A stretch of 64,000 bases of DNA from Dimargaris cristalligena. Its lineage: Eukaryota; Kickxellomycota; Dimargaritomycetes; Dimargaritales; Dimargaritaceae. Location of the stretch: positions 1 to 64,000 of the forward strand of contig JANBQC010000084.1 of NCBI GenBank assembly GCA_027576995.1, in the 5' to 3' direction. This document shows, one piece after another, positions 47,350 to 58,121 of this stretch. The position numbers and the translations under genes were made by a program. The notes below the pieces were generated by a model. It had not been told where the DNA came from and ran no database searches. It was given only the letters and a program-made list of their open reading frames with translations. Every line of letters begins with the position of its first letter. The first letter of the stretch is position 1.

Positions 47350-47960
47350 GTGTATTGCCATGAGGCGGGCACCAATTGGCTTCGAATATCCGGCTATCAG
47401 TTCTGCTGATAGTCATGATGACAATCGATGGATATCGATTAATTGGATGTTGACTAATTTTTTTCAAGGAAATGTCGATTCTGGTGGATATTTACAAGCC
47501 ATTGGTTAGTCTCTGCCCCGATTTTTGTTTTCAATACCGCTCCAATCATCATATACTACTAATTTTATAATGTCTTTTTGAATTATAGAATGTAATTCAA
47601 TTATTTACAAAAATTATTTTGGAATTTCTATTTGAGAGCCCTCTTAGAGACAGATAGTGACGATCTGCGTATATCTGTTCTTTCATTTTTTGATTCATCA
47701 TCCTACTTCAATGATTGTTAATCCAACTAAATATTTTACTCACAAATCGGCACATTCCTATTGTTTACGAATTATTTCTATAGTTCGATTGCTATCCTGT
47801 CTCACCTACCCCATATTTCTTCTTTTCCAGCCAACGTCGTTCTCTCTGCTGGCCAGGCTACGCCCCCGTCGATGCCAGTTTGCCCTGTACCAGAGCCCGC
47901 GAATCCCAATCCCATCCCCCAACTTGGCGCCATAGGAAATGATCCAGGCGGCCACACGTA
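47350..47960. other. Extra 0.6-kb segment in copy B with an exon-like piece
   Basis: This segment has no counterpart in copy A. A hairpin-forming CTATCAG/CTGATAG pair lies at 47394-47412. Near 47800-47830 a pyrimidine-rich tract ends in CAG, followed by a GC-richer open stretch to a TAG at about 47961 (Pro-rich, ending NPIPQLGAIGNDPGGHT in the plus-strand frame). It looks like a terminal exon, but no partner exon or homologue is recognised. An insertion into B or a deletion from A would both explain it. Confidence 0.4.
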
Positions 47961-48470
47961 GGCTGCCCCTACCGCCAAGTTTTATTAAGTTTGTGGGTGT
48001 GGGTACATACACGTTTGGCCATCCCAACCACTGGTGGCACTACTTTTTAATTGTATTGTTCATGGTGGCGGAGAGGTTCAAACCTCGGCCAGTTTGGTCA
48101 TCTACAACTAGTCCAAAAAATAGTTGTGTTGCAGTTAAAGAGGCATTTTCGCTGAGTCAGTCGATATAATATATCACCGCACCTGGTACAGCAGTAGGAA
48201 GGTAGTGCCCCAAAGCAAGGCCCTGTTAAGCTGTAGGATCCGCTGATTCAGTTTACCACGCAGTAGATTTAACACCACAGATTTTGGGCACTAATGGAGG
48301 TGCACTAAGCAAGATTCAATAGTGGTTTAATAATTGTCCACCACATCCGAATCCTACGAAGGCCTCTCCCAGCAATTCGATTTTACTATTCTATGAGAAG
48401 ATATCAGTGTTAGTGAAGGAAAAAATAGTCGGAATTTCCTAGGTTCAAGATTACTGTCGATTGCACTAAA

Positions 48471-50853
48471 TAAATTGAGCCAAACTCATTTTTATAAATA
48501 CATGAGTAGGTCAAGGCATTTTTTTATTGGTATTCTTTGTTCTGCCTGTTGGTTGTCCGCTTAACTTTCGGCCGATGCCCCATCCTCCTCAATCCTTCAG
48601 GTCCGCCATTAATCCTCCCGAAACCCAGGGCCTTGGTAACACAGATTGTATGACATACAACAAGTTTGGACTCCTCCCCATGTCGAAAACTGCATTATAG
48701 GGTCGCTGAGAAGTACCATGCTGGGCCAGAGTCTCTTAGCATGCTTGATGCATAATAACCCCCTGTTGTTCCAAACTGTGCATTTAGATAGAGAAGGGTG
48801 TCGTCTAGTATGGCGTATGCCTATACCTTACACCATTGGGATTCCTTTGGCTATAAAAAGGCATTGGCAGCGAATATATAGAGACTTGGGTGGCATGCGT
48901 GATCATGATAAATGTATGATTAACCTGGCTATCAACTAAGACCCTCAATGCTAAAGCCCTCCTGCCTCGAGAAATAAGTTTCGAGGTCGACTGCCTTACT
49001 AGACCCCATACCCTGGTCCTATCCAGGGCCTTTTCCACCTTTTTCTTCCCACTACTGTCTCATATCAATTAAGACTAAGTCCCCATCGGTGTAGATTTCC
49101 GACCCAAGCGATTATTCCACTGACACGGGCAGTCAAGAGTATTGCGTCCGGCTCAAATAGCCAAATCCTCCGGGTTATTTAACGCCAGGAAACTTTATTC
49201 GGACCTTAAATGGGTAGGTTATTGGTTACTATTACCAGCTGCATGCGTGAGTTCCAACACTTTTGTAATGACCAACCGCAGCTGAAATTTGGACATGTAT
49301 TGATGATATGGGAGGGGTTCGGCCTGGCTATATTGCTAAAATCCCGTTTAATGAGACAGGCTAGCAATAAATATACTACATAGCTTCCCATCGGAAATTC
49401 TATTTAGGTCGACCTAAAAATAAAAATGGCAACACTTGGAATGGTCTCCTCGTAAAGTCTCCATCGTGTGTACCCTTTAAAAGGTAGCTGATTCATTATA
49501 TTGCCCTGAATATGGCTCGGCACTTGCGTGTTCCTTTTAGCCTACACATTATTTACACTTCATCCCTTCTTCTGGAAATGGGGGGGGGTATCTACTGGAA
49601 TTCAGAAGACTATAATAATATCCAAGTATCATTTATTATGCGTAGAATTATCAGCCTACTTAGGTAAACTAAACAAGGGTTGTCGGAACGATACAATTCC
49701 TTGGAAATATAGGAATGGGTAGTCCTTAATTGTTAGCCAAAGAGCAAGGGAACCATCGACGGGATGGGAATATGCAAAGTTGGAAGTGGCATTGTCGTTG
49801 AGTATACGATATTGTATTGTAAGTAATTTTTAGAGGGGTCGGTATTAGAATATTGGAGTTATTATTAATCACCTCTAACGGAGTTCATTTGACCAAGGCT
49901 TACTCCAGAGCGTAAGTAGTTGACACAATCCAGCTTAGTTTCCGCAAGACTCCATTAGGGAAAATTAACCCGACGGGCAAGCAAACTTCTAATAAATCAG
50001 GAAAGGTGCCCAACCTGCTGACTAGGTCGTCTAACCCAAATCCCATCCTATTTGGGACCTTACCGAAATTTCCGAATTCCCATTTTATTACAACAATTCC
50101 CCCATCTTATTTATTTACTCTCACGGAATATGTTTAATAACAAAACGTAAAAATGATGACGTTCCCAGGGGTTACTTATTCCATGTCTGGTGTTCAGCCA
50201 TAGACCATTCCATATTCTGCTAGATTGAGTCCAAGCCTAGTCGCCACAAAAAAATAGTAAACGGTACATATACAAATTACAGCTGTAGTGTTATGAGATT
50301 TATGCCAGAGGGCGGGGTAATCAGGACAGAGGTCTTGATTTCTGTTATGCCGGATCTAGTAAGTGGAATTTGGAAACCTACAGCTCGGAAGCGCCATCGA
50401 AAAAGAGACAATGGTGAAGATTAACCGGCGATACACTGAATTGGCCTCAAGGCTGGATCAGTTGATGAAAAGGTAAGGAAGGGCATTTAAAAAGACCGGC
50501 CCAGTCAGGCGGACCATAGACTTCACATCATTAAATAAATATTGGGCTGCCGATAAAAATATTGTTCCGTAGGGTAAAGTAGCGGATTCCCAAGCGTAAA
50601 CATAGGGTTGGTGAATATTCCCCTATGGTAGCAAGCTATGCGGCGTTTAACCATACTGTATTATCCACTACCACCAAATTGGTCGTTGGGACTGTATAAC
50701 CACATTGGACGTCGATTTATCATGGCCTGGAACTAATGCGTCGGAATTGAACTATTTGTCTGCATTTAGTTATTTCCATTCTGCAAGAAAACGCCGCCAT
50801 CGTACATACTCGAGTTGGTCAACTCAGTCCACCGAACATAAACAACGCCATAG
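48471..50853. other. AT-rich gene-poor stretch
   Basis: About 2.4 kb with short chance reading frames only. No tRNA, repeat array or recognisable protein was found. Confidence 0.5.
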
Positions 50854-50861
50854 TATAAATA
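50854..50861 (+). promoter_or_regulatory. TATA box of the secreted serine protease
   Basis: TATAAATA lies 192 bp before the ATG at 51053, a spacing similar to that of the secreted cysteine-rich genes. Confidence 0.45.
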
Positions 50862-51052
50862 CAGAAGGTGGCAAGCGCCCAATTTCCTTTATACATATAC
50901 TACCACAGACTATCCCTACTTGCACGGTTTGAAGTCCACTTTTGTTAAATTATCACCATTATTTAGTTCGAGACTACACTTACTAGACTATCAGTTTAAT
51001 TTAAATTTTGTATCGCCCCCCCCCTCCCCCATTAAGTTTTCCTCACTACACT

Positions 51053-52078
51053 ATGTCTTTTCAACTCCTCTTACGCGATTTATTTACTATTGTCTTTAGT
51101 GGGGTTCTACTTATAAATATTTCTACCTGCGCGGTACTTTCCAATCCACACCCTGATTCGACGTTGCCTGCCAACATCTCCGATTATTTGCGAGTCTACG
51201 GTGGTCAGGCTGTTTCTGAGGGCTATCCCTTTTTGGCCCGTGTAGTATCACTTGGCCCTCAAAACACCCTCTGTTCCGGCAGTGTTCTGAATCAGCACTG
51301 GATTCTAACCGCTGCCCATTGCGTAACCCAATGCTCCCAACCATATGATTGGTACGGTGAGTGCAGGGTAAGCGACCCTGGGTTCACTTACGTCACGGTT
51401 GGCACTTCCGACCCACGTACCACCACTATCTTCAACGCCTCCCAAATTATCGTTCACCCCGACTACCATACCGATCAAGCACCCGAGGCCGATATCGCAG
51501 TCATCCAGCTTCGGACCCCCCTCACGTATTCAAAAGAAGTCCAACCTATCAAAATCTACACCGGTCAGATTGCTGATAATGACGCTGCCCAAGTTATCGG
51601 TTGGGGCCAAATCGAAGAGGGCCAGTCACCCACTGCGTCAGCCCCCTACGAAGCGGATATACGGATGTCTAATGACCGCCAACTTTGTAATGTTGTTGAA
51701 GGCTTGAACTTCCAGAACTCGAATGGGCCTCTCATCTGTTCGGCCAAAGACAACTACAAAGGTCCGTGTTTGGGGGATTCCGGGGGTCCTCTTCTGGGGC
51801 GATACCAAGAGACGTGGGCTCAACTCGGAATTACCAGCTTCGGCACCAACCCAGGGACCAATATCACCTGTGATAGTCCCAACAAAACCTCCTATTTTAC
51901 ACACGTGGCCTATTTCCTGGATTTTGTACTCAATGCCACTAGGCTCGGCCACGATGAAATAGTATTAACCACCAATGGTGTCGGTCGTCTGGTTGAAATG
52001 CAGTCAAGTGTAATATTTATCTCATTTTTCTTTTCCATCTTTACTGCCAATGTTTTGTTTACCAATGTATTTCTATAG
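51053..52078 (+). CDS. Secreted S1-family (chymotrypsin-fold) serine protease with C-terminal hydrophobic tail
   Basis: This single-exon gene encodes 341 aa. A signal peptide (about 1-27) is followed by a short propeptide and an activation-type junction R47/VYGG. The catalytic triad is complete: His89 in LTAAHC, Asp147 in ADIAV and Ser243 in GDSGGP, with the SGSVLNQHWILTAAHC and VIGWGQ blocks of S1 peptidases. The residue six before the catalytic serine (chymotrypsin position 189) is Gly237, not the Asp of true trypsins, so Arg/Lys specificity is unlikely. The last about 24 residues form a hydrophobic segment ending the protein, as in GPI-anchor signals, after a Ser/Asn-containing linker. Extracellular or wall-attached proteolysis is inferred. 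The start is the ATG after a C-rich tract; upstream in-frame reading begins only with TTG. Confidence 0.88.
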   Translation: MSFQLLLRDLFTIVFSGVLLINISTCAVLSNPHPDSTLPANISDYLRVYGGQAVSEGYPFLARVVSLGPQNTLCSGSVLNQHWILTAAHCVTQCSQPYDWYGECRVSDPGFTYVTVGTSDPRTTTIFNASQIIVHPDYHTDQAPEADIAVIQLRTPLTYSKEVQPIKIYTGQIADNDAAQVIGWGQIEEGQSPTASAPYEADIRMSNDRQLCNVVEGLNFQNSNGPLICSAKDNYKGPCLGDSGGPLLGRYQETWAQLGITSFGTNPGTNITCDSPNKTSYFTHVAYFLDFVLNATRLGHDEIVLTTNGVGRLVEMQSSVIFISFFFSIFTANVLFTNVFL

Positions 52079-52261
52079 ATACGCACCAGGACCGACATCT
52101 TTCCCAAATTAACTGGAGGATTCGACGAAAACTGGTATAATACACCTTCCCAACTAAGATAATATACTGCACAAAGTTTTGAAGTTCAATAAATAATGAA
52201 TTGTATAAGCGATAGTCTGTGGGCGATGAATGTAAACGGAAGTAGAGAGGAGTGTGTCGGT

Positions 52262-55200
52262 TCATTCGGGATTCGTCGATTGTAAATACGGCCAGCACAC
52301 GTTGATCGGGAATAGTGGACTGCCATAAATAGACTTTGTCTTTTGGTTTATCTTCTCGAAACACCCGCGGAGGGCATCAATCCAAGCGATTACTTTACAA
52401 CCGGGCGGAACCTGCGTATATACATTACAAAGGGACCCAATTAATTATTAGAAATAGACAAAAGGCAAGCTGCCGGTTAAGGAAACACCCCAAATGGAAA
52501 CTTATGCTAAATTAGTACCATGCCTGTTATCAAAAGAAGAGTCGCCATATTGGATGATAAAGTATGACTACTGACTTGCTGAACAAGGATAGTGGGTTCT
52601 AGAAAAATAATTGCAAAAATGAGGATATTGTGTCCAGTATCGAATTAGTAATTCTACACGCTCCATGTCTTGGTAGTCGAGTAGCCCTTCCAAGTAATTA
52701 GTGAAGTCTTCCACATCCTCGGGTATGGGCCCTTTCGGGAAGGTATGCACCCATTCGGTGATCAACATCCGTTGGTCGGCCAAACCGGTTTGACCTAGCA
52801 GATCGGGGTAGTTATTAGGCTTAAAAACAAAAAGCCACAGGGATAATTGATAAAGGCGTAGTTAGATATCCAGAAAATTCCGATAGATTGCATAGCGTGG
52901 GCTTAAATATCACCTTTACGGCCAATGGGGTGTGGAACGGAGTAATAACGTTTCCTAAGTGAGAATGGCCGGCACTGAGCTAGCTTAATGAGGAAGTGTG
53001 AAGGGAAGAAAAGAAAGGGGTATGTAGTACTCCCTGGATGGAAACTGACCTGAGATGGCAATAACAAACCTCCATTAAGGTCTCCAGGGCCATGCGAATC
53101 AGACGGGATTGGCAAAGGCTGGCGATGAATTTTTTCTTCCAAGTCGGGTGGTTTGGGCTTGGATCGGAAGCATTCTCGTAGAATATCGGCCTTAATATCT
53201 TTCAAAGGTAACAACATATCAAAAGAGATGAGAAAATATCGAACTATTATGTTATTAGTCAATAAGCATACCTTAGTCCAGGTCCACTGGTGGAAAATTG
53301 GTTAGCCCGGGTGAGAGAGTCGAAATCCCTATGCTAATGAATGTCGATTTTACATTGCAATCGATATCCGTGGACCAAACTTCCACTCAACTGGATCATT
53401 CCCACTGGAAACCCATCTAATGGGTCGACATTAGCCAGCTAACCCGATAACGCTTACCATCCGGAAATGCTCTGATTTCGGCCATATTAAGGGAATCGCG
53501 ATATGGTGTCAAGGGTTCCATTTGGTCAAATAAATCGGCGGATGAGTTCGAGCTAGGTCCAGCGCGATTAAACAAAGCTACTATTGATGGTGCCGATCCG
53601 TGGTCAGGTCGATTTCGGAGACCCAGTACTGCATTCGGGGGTGGACACGGAGGCCGAGGTGAGCGTGATGCCCGTTTTTTCGAACCGGGCAAGAATTTTT
53701 GGAACCCACTTCGATTCAGGGCGGTAATCTGCACTTCGCGTTGGAGTTCGGGGGGTAGAGCGCCCAAAACGGCGGGATCGATTTGGGACGGGGTGGGGAA
53801 TTCCTGCGACCGGGCCAAGGCCCGCCGCTGGGGAGTCGTCGCCCCTCCACCAGCTGCCCGGGTGGCCCGGGGCGTGGGCGAGTCGGGCGGATCATGGGAA
53901 GGGGCGGTAAAATTCGGGTCAAGCAACTGACTGCGGGCACCGACGGGATGGGCCCGGAATTGCGTTCGTATTTCTTTCTTGACACTCTCCGGCAAACTTC
54001 GCCACACGTCCCGACTAATTTGCGAGGAAGGGGCGGAGATGGGTGACTGATCAGCTTGGGTCCGTACCGGTGTACACAATTGTATTGGGTATTCCGGGGG
54101 ACAAACATCTAGTGACCGGTTGCCTTGTGGACCAACCAGAGTACGGGGCAATGTCGGCGTGGCAGTAGTGGCAGCGGGCCTATCGTTAAAAAAATGGGAC
54201 AGGGGTCGGTGAGACGAGTCCCTGGGATGATCGGCGGAGTGCAGTTCAGCCGATCCCGAAGGGTCGTCGGAAACTAATTTCTGTACCTGTATACCCATGG
54301 CCCGGAGGTCCACCGGGGGCACCGCCAATTGACCAAGAAGCCGACTGCACGTCTGGTAGAGAGCGTCAGCCTCCCGGGTGAGCTGGGGGAGAGTTGCTGA
54401 TTTTGAAAAATTATCGCACAGTCCATGGCCCAAATGCTTACGGGCCTCCCCCGCACCCTCCTGCCGACGTTTGAGTCGTAGGGTGACTGATTTGCCTCGA
54501 ACACTGGCTGTGGCCATTCGGGTGTGAACTTCCTGGCAGAGATCGCGGAGAAACTTGTCCACCTGGGCGGGTGTTTCAAACCGAACCCCCCAGCCAATTT
54601 CAGTTCCCACTGAATGTCGAGGGGGGGAAGTGACTAGTGGCCGGTCGTCCTGGCCGAGGGCCATGCGCTGTATATTAAGGCCAGCCTTAGGTCCCAGCAT
54701 ATCTTGTAGGCGAGCAAGCGGCTGGTTACGAAGGTCCCTGATAGTAGTGATCCCCGCATCAGCCAGCTTCCGGGCGGTGGTCTCACCAATGCCGGGAATA
54801 TGTTTAACCGGTAGTGGAGCTAGCCGGGTAGGCGCATCTTCGATGGGGAGGTAGTACTGGCCATGTGGTTTAGCCCAGCGGGTGGCCAGCTTCGCCAATA
54901 GAATATTCTCGGATATACCCACACTAACTTGACATTGGGTAGCCTCCCACACCTGCTGACGAAGCGATTCGGCCATCTTAGCACAAACTGACTCGCGACT
55001 TACACCCTTGGTCTGGGCACCTTTATCGGCGCTCTGATCATTAATAAGGTTAGTGACGTCCAGAATAGCCTCGTCCATACCCCCGACCTGAACTTGGGGA
55101 GTGGTCGCGACTAAGATCTGGTAGAGAGTGCGGGATGCTTCCCGGTATTGTTCAAACTCGTAGGGAATCACAATAAGGTTGGGGCACAATTGCCTGGCCC

Positions 55201-56457
55201 GCCCCACCACCATTCCATTAGAGACTCCCGCGGCACGAGCCTCGTAGTTACACGAGGCGATATCACTCGATGAGGCCTCCGATGGATTCTGGCAATGGCT
55301 AACGGCCACGGGTTTACCTCGAAGGTCGGGTCTGGAGCGTAGCCCCACTGCCACAAAAAAGCAGTCAAAGTCAACGTACATGATACATCTTCGACCGGAT
55401 GCCCTGGCTGATCCGGTGGATTCGCTTGTGAGTCCCCGTTGGCGACGAAGTTCTATGACATAGTTCTGGAGTTCAATTTTAAAGGTGGACAGGTGGTGTA
55501 GGCGGGAAGAAGCGTAATAGTTCTGGATAAAGTTGGCATCGGTGGAGCGATGGTTGGGGGGACCAGGTTGGGGCACTTTATGGGTCGGGTATGGATCAGC
55601 CAAAGACCGGTCACCCTCGGGGTTCTGAAGCAGTGGTTGGACTGTGCCTAGTTCAAGGTCGCCCAGGCTATTATCACTCGCCCTCGAGGCCTCTGGTTCT
55701 TTCCAGTGAGAGGACAGTGTCCCTTTGGTTGGTATCCGCATGCTGTCTAGTGGATAGTTTTTCCAGGGTAGGGCCTGGTTAGCTGCAATACTCTCTAACA
55801 ACCATGCTGGGGTTACAATTCGGTAGTCAGTCCGCTGGCCCCATTCTTTCACTTTGGTGGGCGTTAACTGCGTGGCGATGATATAAGTGGGCCGATCAGA
55901 CGGGGTTAGGTGATGAATATACTCGCCCCCGTGGAGAAATACCAAATGTCGGATTTCAAAGTTAGAAGGCTGAGTGTACCCAGTGACGTATACGCGAATA
56001 CCTTGAAGAACAACTATAATTTCCGGGAACCCATCAACGGGTTGGATACGAATTTTCAGTCGTGAGAGAATACTAGTTGGTAAGAATCCGATTAATCAAC
56101 GCATAAGCAACAGTTACTTGATATTATAGCATAGTATGACAAGCATCCGTGAGGGCAGCCAGCCAAGTGAAGGGTCAGGGGAGTATTGCCTATGTAGTAA
56201 GCGATAATCCGGCGATAGCGTTAGCCTCATGGAATGACGTCCGCCAAGTGGGAAGGGCTTGTAGGAGCAGGTTCATTCAGGCAATGCATGGGTGCGAGAA
56301 TAGCTTCCCGTCACTTACAAGAGATGCGCTGCCTAGATTCAGAAGAATCTCTACCCGATGGGGAGTCTGCGTCGAAGATGGTCTGGATTTGCTCCCCTTG
56401 CTGTTGCAACTTGCGTCGCTTGTCGCCCATGTAGTCACGAAAGGTGTACTCAGCCAT
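52262..56457 (-). CDS. REV1: DNA repair protein Rev1, Y-family dCMP transferase, 5 exons
   Basis: Rev1 inserts dCMP opposite lesions and scaffolds Pol zeta and other translesion polymerases. Exons: 56457-56319, 56013-53458, 53198-53050 (an acceptor giving 53243 is also in phase), 52819-52580 and 52411-52262; about 1077 aa. An N-terminal motif (FRDYMGDKRRKLQ) precedes a BRCT domain (about 47-125, RVYVTGYTQPSNFEIRHLVF). The polymerase has metal ligands Asp261 and Asp263 (MYVDFDCFF) and the pair Asp360-Glu361 (GGMDEAILDV), then helix-hairpin-helix (VKHIPGIGETTARKLADAGI) and little finger. Two ubiquitin-binding motifs follow (SRDVWRSLPESVKKEI, DPAVLGALPPELQREV). The C-terminal protein-interaction domain begins LITEWVHTFP in exon 4; its last helix (WIDALRGCFEK to IYG) lies in exon 5. 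Without exon 5 the protein would stop at 52568 with a truncated domain. Confidence 0.88.
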
Positions 56458-57078
56458 TCTGAAGACAAATGGAATCAGAGTGAAAAAAAAAGAGGCTATC
56501 AATAGAGACTGGCCGTATAAAGCCAATTGTAAGAAAATAAGGCGGAGTTTATGCGTAGTAGCCCCCGAGGGCTTGTTTTTAAATACATGTGAGGGACTAG
56601 TAATTAAGATCCCATTTGGGAATATAGGTGCTCTGCAATATATAGCTTAGAGGCATTCCAGCCAAATTTAATAACCTTATTTCTCACTAGACTCGCCATT
56701 CGGGCATACTGTCATCCACCTGCTACGCGCTGTTACGCCCTCAGGGGAATAATCATAATACATACCCGCTTGGATACAAATATAATATCATTAATAGATG
56801 GCTGTGCTTTTCGTTTAATTATCCACTTATCAATGATAAGAGCTGATTTGGCTTTCGGCCTAATTCTAATACCATCACCAATAAGTTTGCCAGGGTGAAA
56901 AACTAGTTACTCGTGGCCAAGATAGTAACTATTCTGGGCCGGAATAACGAATATTAATTGAAAAATGGTTTATTTAGGAGCCGAAGTGCAAAAACGGCGA
57001 GAAAAGCGAACAATATCAGAGGCAATTTAGGTGGAAGCTAATAGTTTCGATACTCGCTTTTAAATCAGGGACGGACAA
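56458..57078. other. Spacer between REV1 promoter and the glycine-rich gene 3' end
   Basis: About 0.6 kb of AT-rich DNA serving as REV1 promoter region and 3' flank of the next minus-strand gene. Nothing else is seen. Confidence 0.5.
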
Positions 57079-57939
57079 TTAGTACCAGCGGTGGTTATTG
57101 AATTGGCCGCGGCTATTGCCACCGTGGCCTCCGTCACCACCATCACCGCCGTTTCCGCCGCTACCGCGACCATAGCTGTTACCACCATCGCCGCCGTGAC
57201 CACCGTCACCACCATCGCCCCCGCCTCCACGACCGTGTCCAGATCCATGGCCACGATAGCGACGGTCATAGTCATCGTAATATCCTAAGCCGCGGCGATA
57301 CCGGCCGCCGGCATTGCCCCCGTCACCACCGTCGCCGCCGTCGCCACCGGAACCGCGACCGCGGCTGTTTCCGCCGTGGCCACCATCACCACCGTCACCG
57401 CCATCGCCCCCGCTTCCACGCCCGTGTCCGGATCCGTGGCCGCGATAGCGACGGTCATAGTTGTCGTAATATCCTAAGCCACGACGATACCGGCCGCCGG
57501 CATTACCACCATCTCCACCATCTCCTCCGTCACCACCGGAGCCGCGACCGTGGCTGTTTCCGCCGTGGCCACCATCACCACCGTCGCCGCCGTTGCCACC
57601 CGGGCCCGAGGAATGACCGTGGCCCCAACGGTAATCACGGCCATTTCCACGATGACGGTAATCATCGAAATTATTGTAGGGGCTGCGGCGGTGAACGCTT
57701 CCACCATGACCGCCATTGCCACCGTCGCCGCCGTCACCACCGGAACCACGACCACGGCTGTTTCCACCGTGGCCCCCGTCACCGCCATCACCACCGTTTC
57801 CGCCTGACGAGTGCCCGTGGCCGTGGTGATGATTGTTGTTGGACCAGCTACGAATGTTCAGGTCCGAGGTGGTCGAGGCCTGCGCTTGGGAGGCCAAGAC
57901 GGTGACCAAGAGAGCAGCGATTCCAACGTTGATCTTCAT
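57079..57939 (-). CDS. Secreted Gly/Asp/His-rich repeat protein with basic processing sites
   Basis: No known family is recognised. The 286-aa product starts at the ATG at 57939 with a signal peptide (MKINVGIAALLVTVLASQAQA). The mature part is dominated by runs of GGD and GGH/GGN triplets separated by Arg/His-rich pieces. A 63-residue unit occurs about two and a half times: RYRR, a Tyr-rich GLGYYD(N/D)YDRRYR, a GHGSGHGRG piece, then two GGD blocks joined by NSRGRG. Dibasic RR pairs flank the tyrosine-rich decapeptide in each unit, so kexin could release repeated small peptides. Alternatively it is a glycine-rich wall or adhesive protein in which tyrosines crosslink. The His/Asp content would also allow metal binding. 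GC-rich repetitive DNA creates long open frames on the other strand, which are artefacts. Confidence 0.75.
   Translation of the reverse strand: MKINVGIAALLVTVLASQAQASTTSDLNIRSWSNNNHHHGHGHSSGGNGGDGGDGGHGGNSRGRGSGGDGGDGGNGGHGGSVHRRSPYNNFDDYRHRGNGRDYRWGHGHSSGPGGNGGDGGDGGHGGNSHGRGSGGDGGDGGDGGNAGGRYRRGLGYYDNYDRRYRGHGSGHGRGSGGDGGDGGDGGHGGNSRGRGSGGDGGDGGDGGNAGGRYRRGLGYYDDYDRRYRGHGSGHGRGGGGDGGDGGHGGDGGNSYGRGSGGNGGDGGDGGHGGNSRGQFNNHRWY
57227..57604. repeat. 189-bp tandem coding repeat
   Basis: Two adjacent units of 189 bp begin at CCACGACCGTGTCC (57227) and CCACGCCCGTGTCC (57416). They encode the 63-residue protein repeat, and a partial third unit continues to about 57800. The units differ mainly at silent third positions. 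Confidence 0.75.
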
Positions 57940-58115
57940 GTTGTTGATAGATAAAGAGGGGAGTTGATTGAGAAGTTTAGGAGACTTATTGGAGTTATCC
58001 GTCGAGGATGAGTTGGACTGAGATACCAAACAGCTGACTGATAAGAGTTACTAAAAGGATAGAGGATAATTGCACTAGAACCAACTTGGGAACTAATGGT
58101 CACTAAATAGTTGGG

Positions 58116-58121
58116 TATATA
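58116..58121 (-). promoter_or_regulatory. TATA box of the glycine-rich secreted gene
   Basis: TATATA in the context CCCTCTATATACCC on the minus strand, about 177 bp before the ATG at 57939. Confidence 0.45.

Larger units (their letters stand above)
45670..48470. repeat. Segmental duplication, copy B
   Basis: Direct, diverged copy of 41330-43545, interrupted by about 0.6 kb of extra sequence (roughly 47350-47960). Its 3'-flank edge (45670-45795) lacks CpG where copy A keeps several: AAATCGTAAA in A aligns with AAATGTGAAT in B, and TTCGGTAG with TTCAATAG. The other edge (for example near 48400-48460) retains CpG. Confidence 0.75.

Noticed and set aside
47394..47412. Hairpin CTATCAG-TTCTG-CTGATAG as a terminator or MITE end
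   Set aside because: Short stem, no matching partner at the other end of the insertion.
48066..48082. GAGGTTCAAACCTC resembling a tRNA T-loop
   Set aside because: The aligned position in copy A lacks it and no cloverleaf can be drawn.
57091..57807. Plus-strand open frames rich in Thr/Ala/Val opposite the glycine-rich gene
   Set aside because: They are by-products of the GC-biased triplet repeat; the minus-strand product has a signal peptide, real ATG and promoter.
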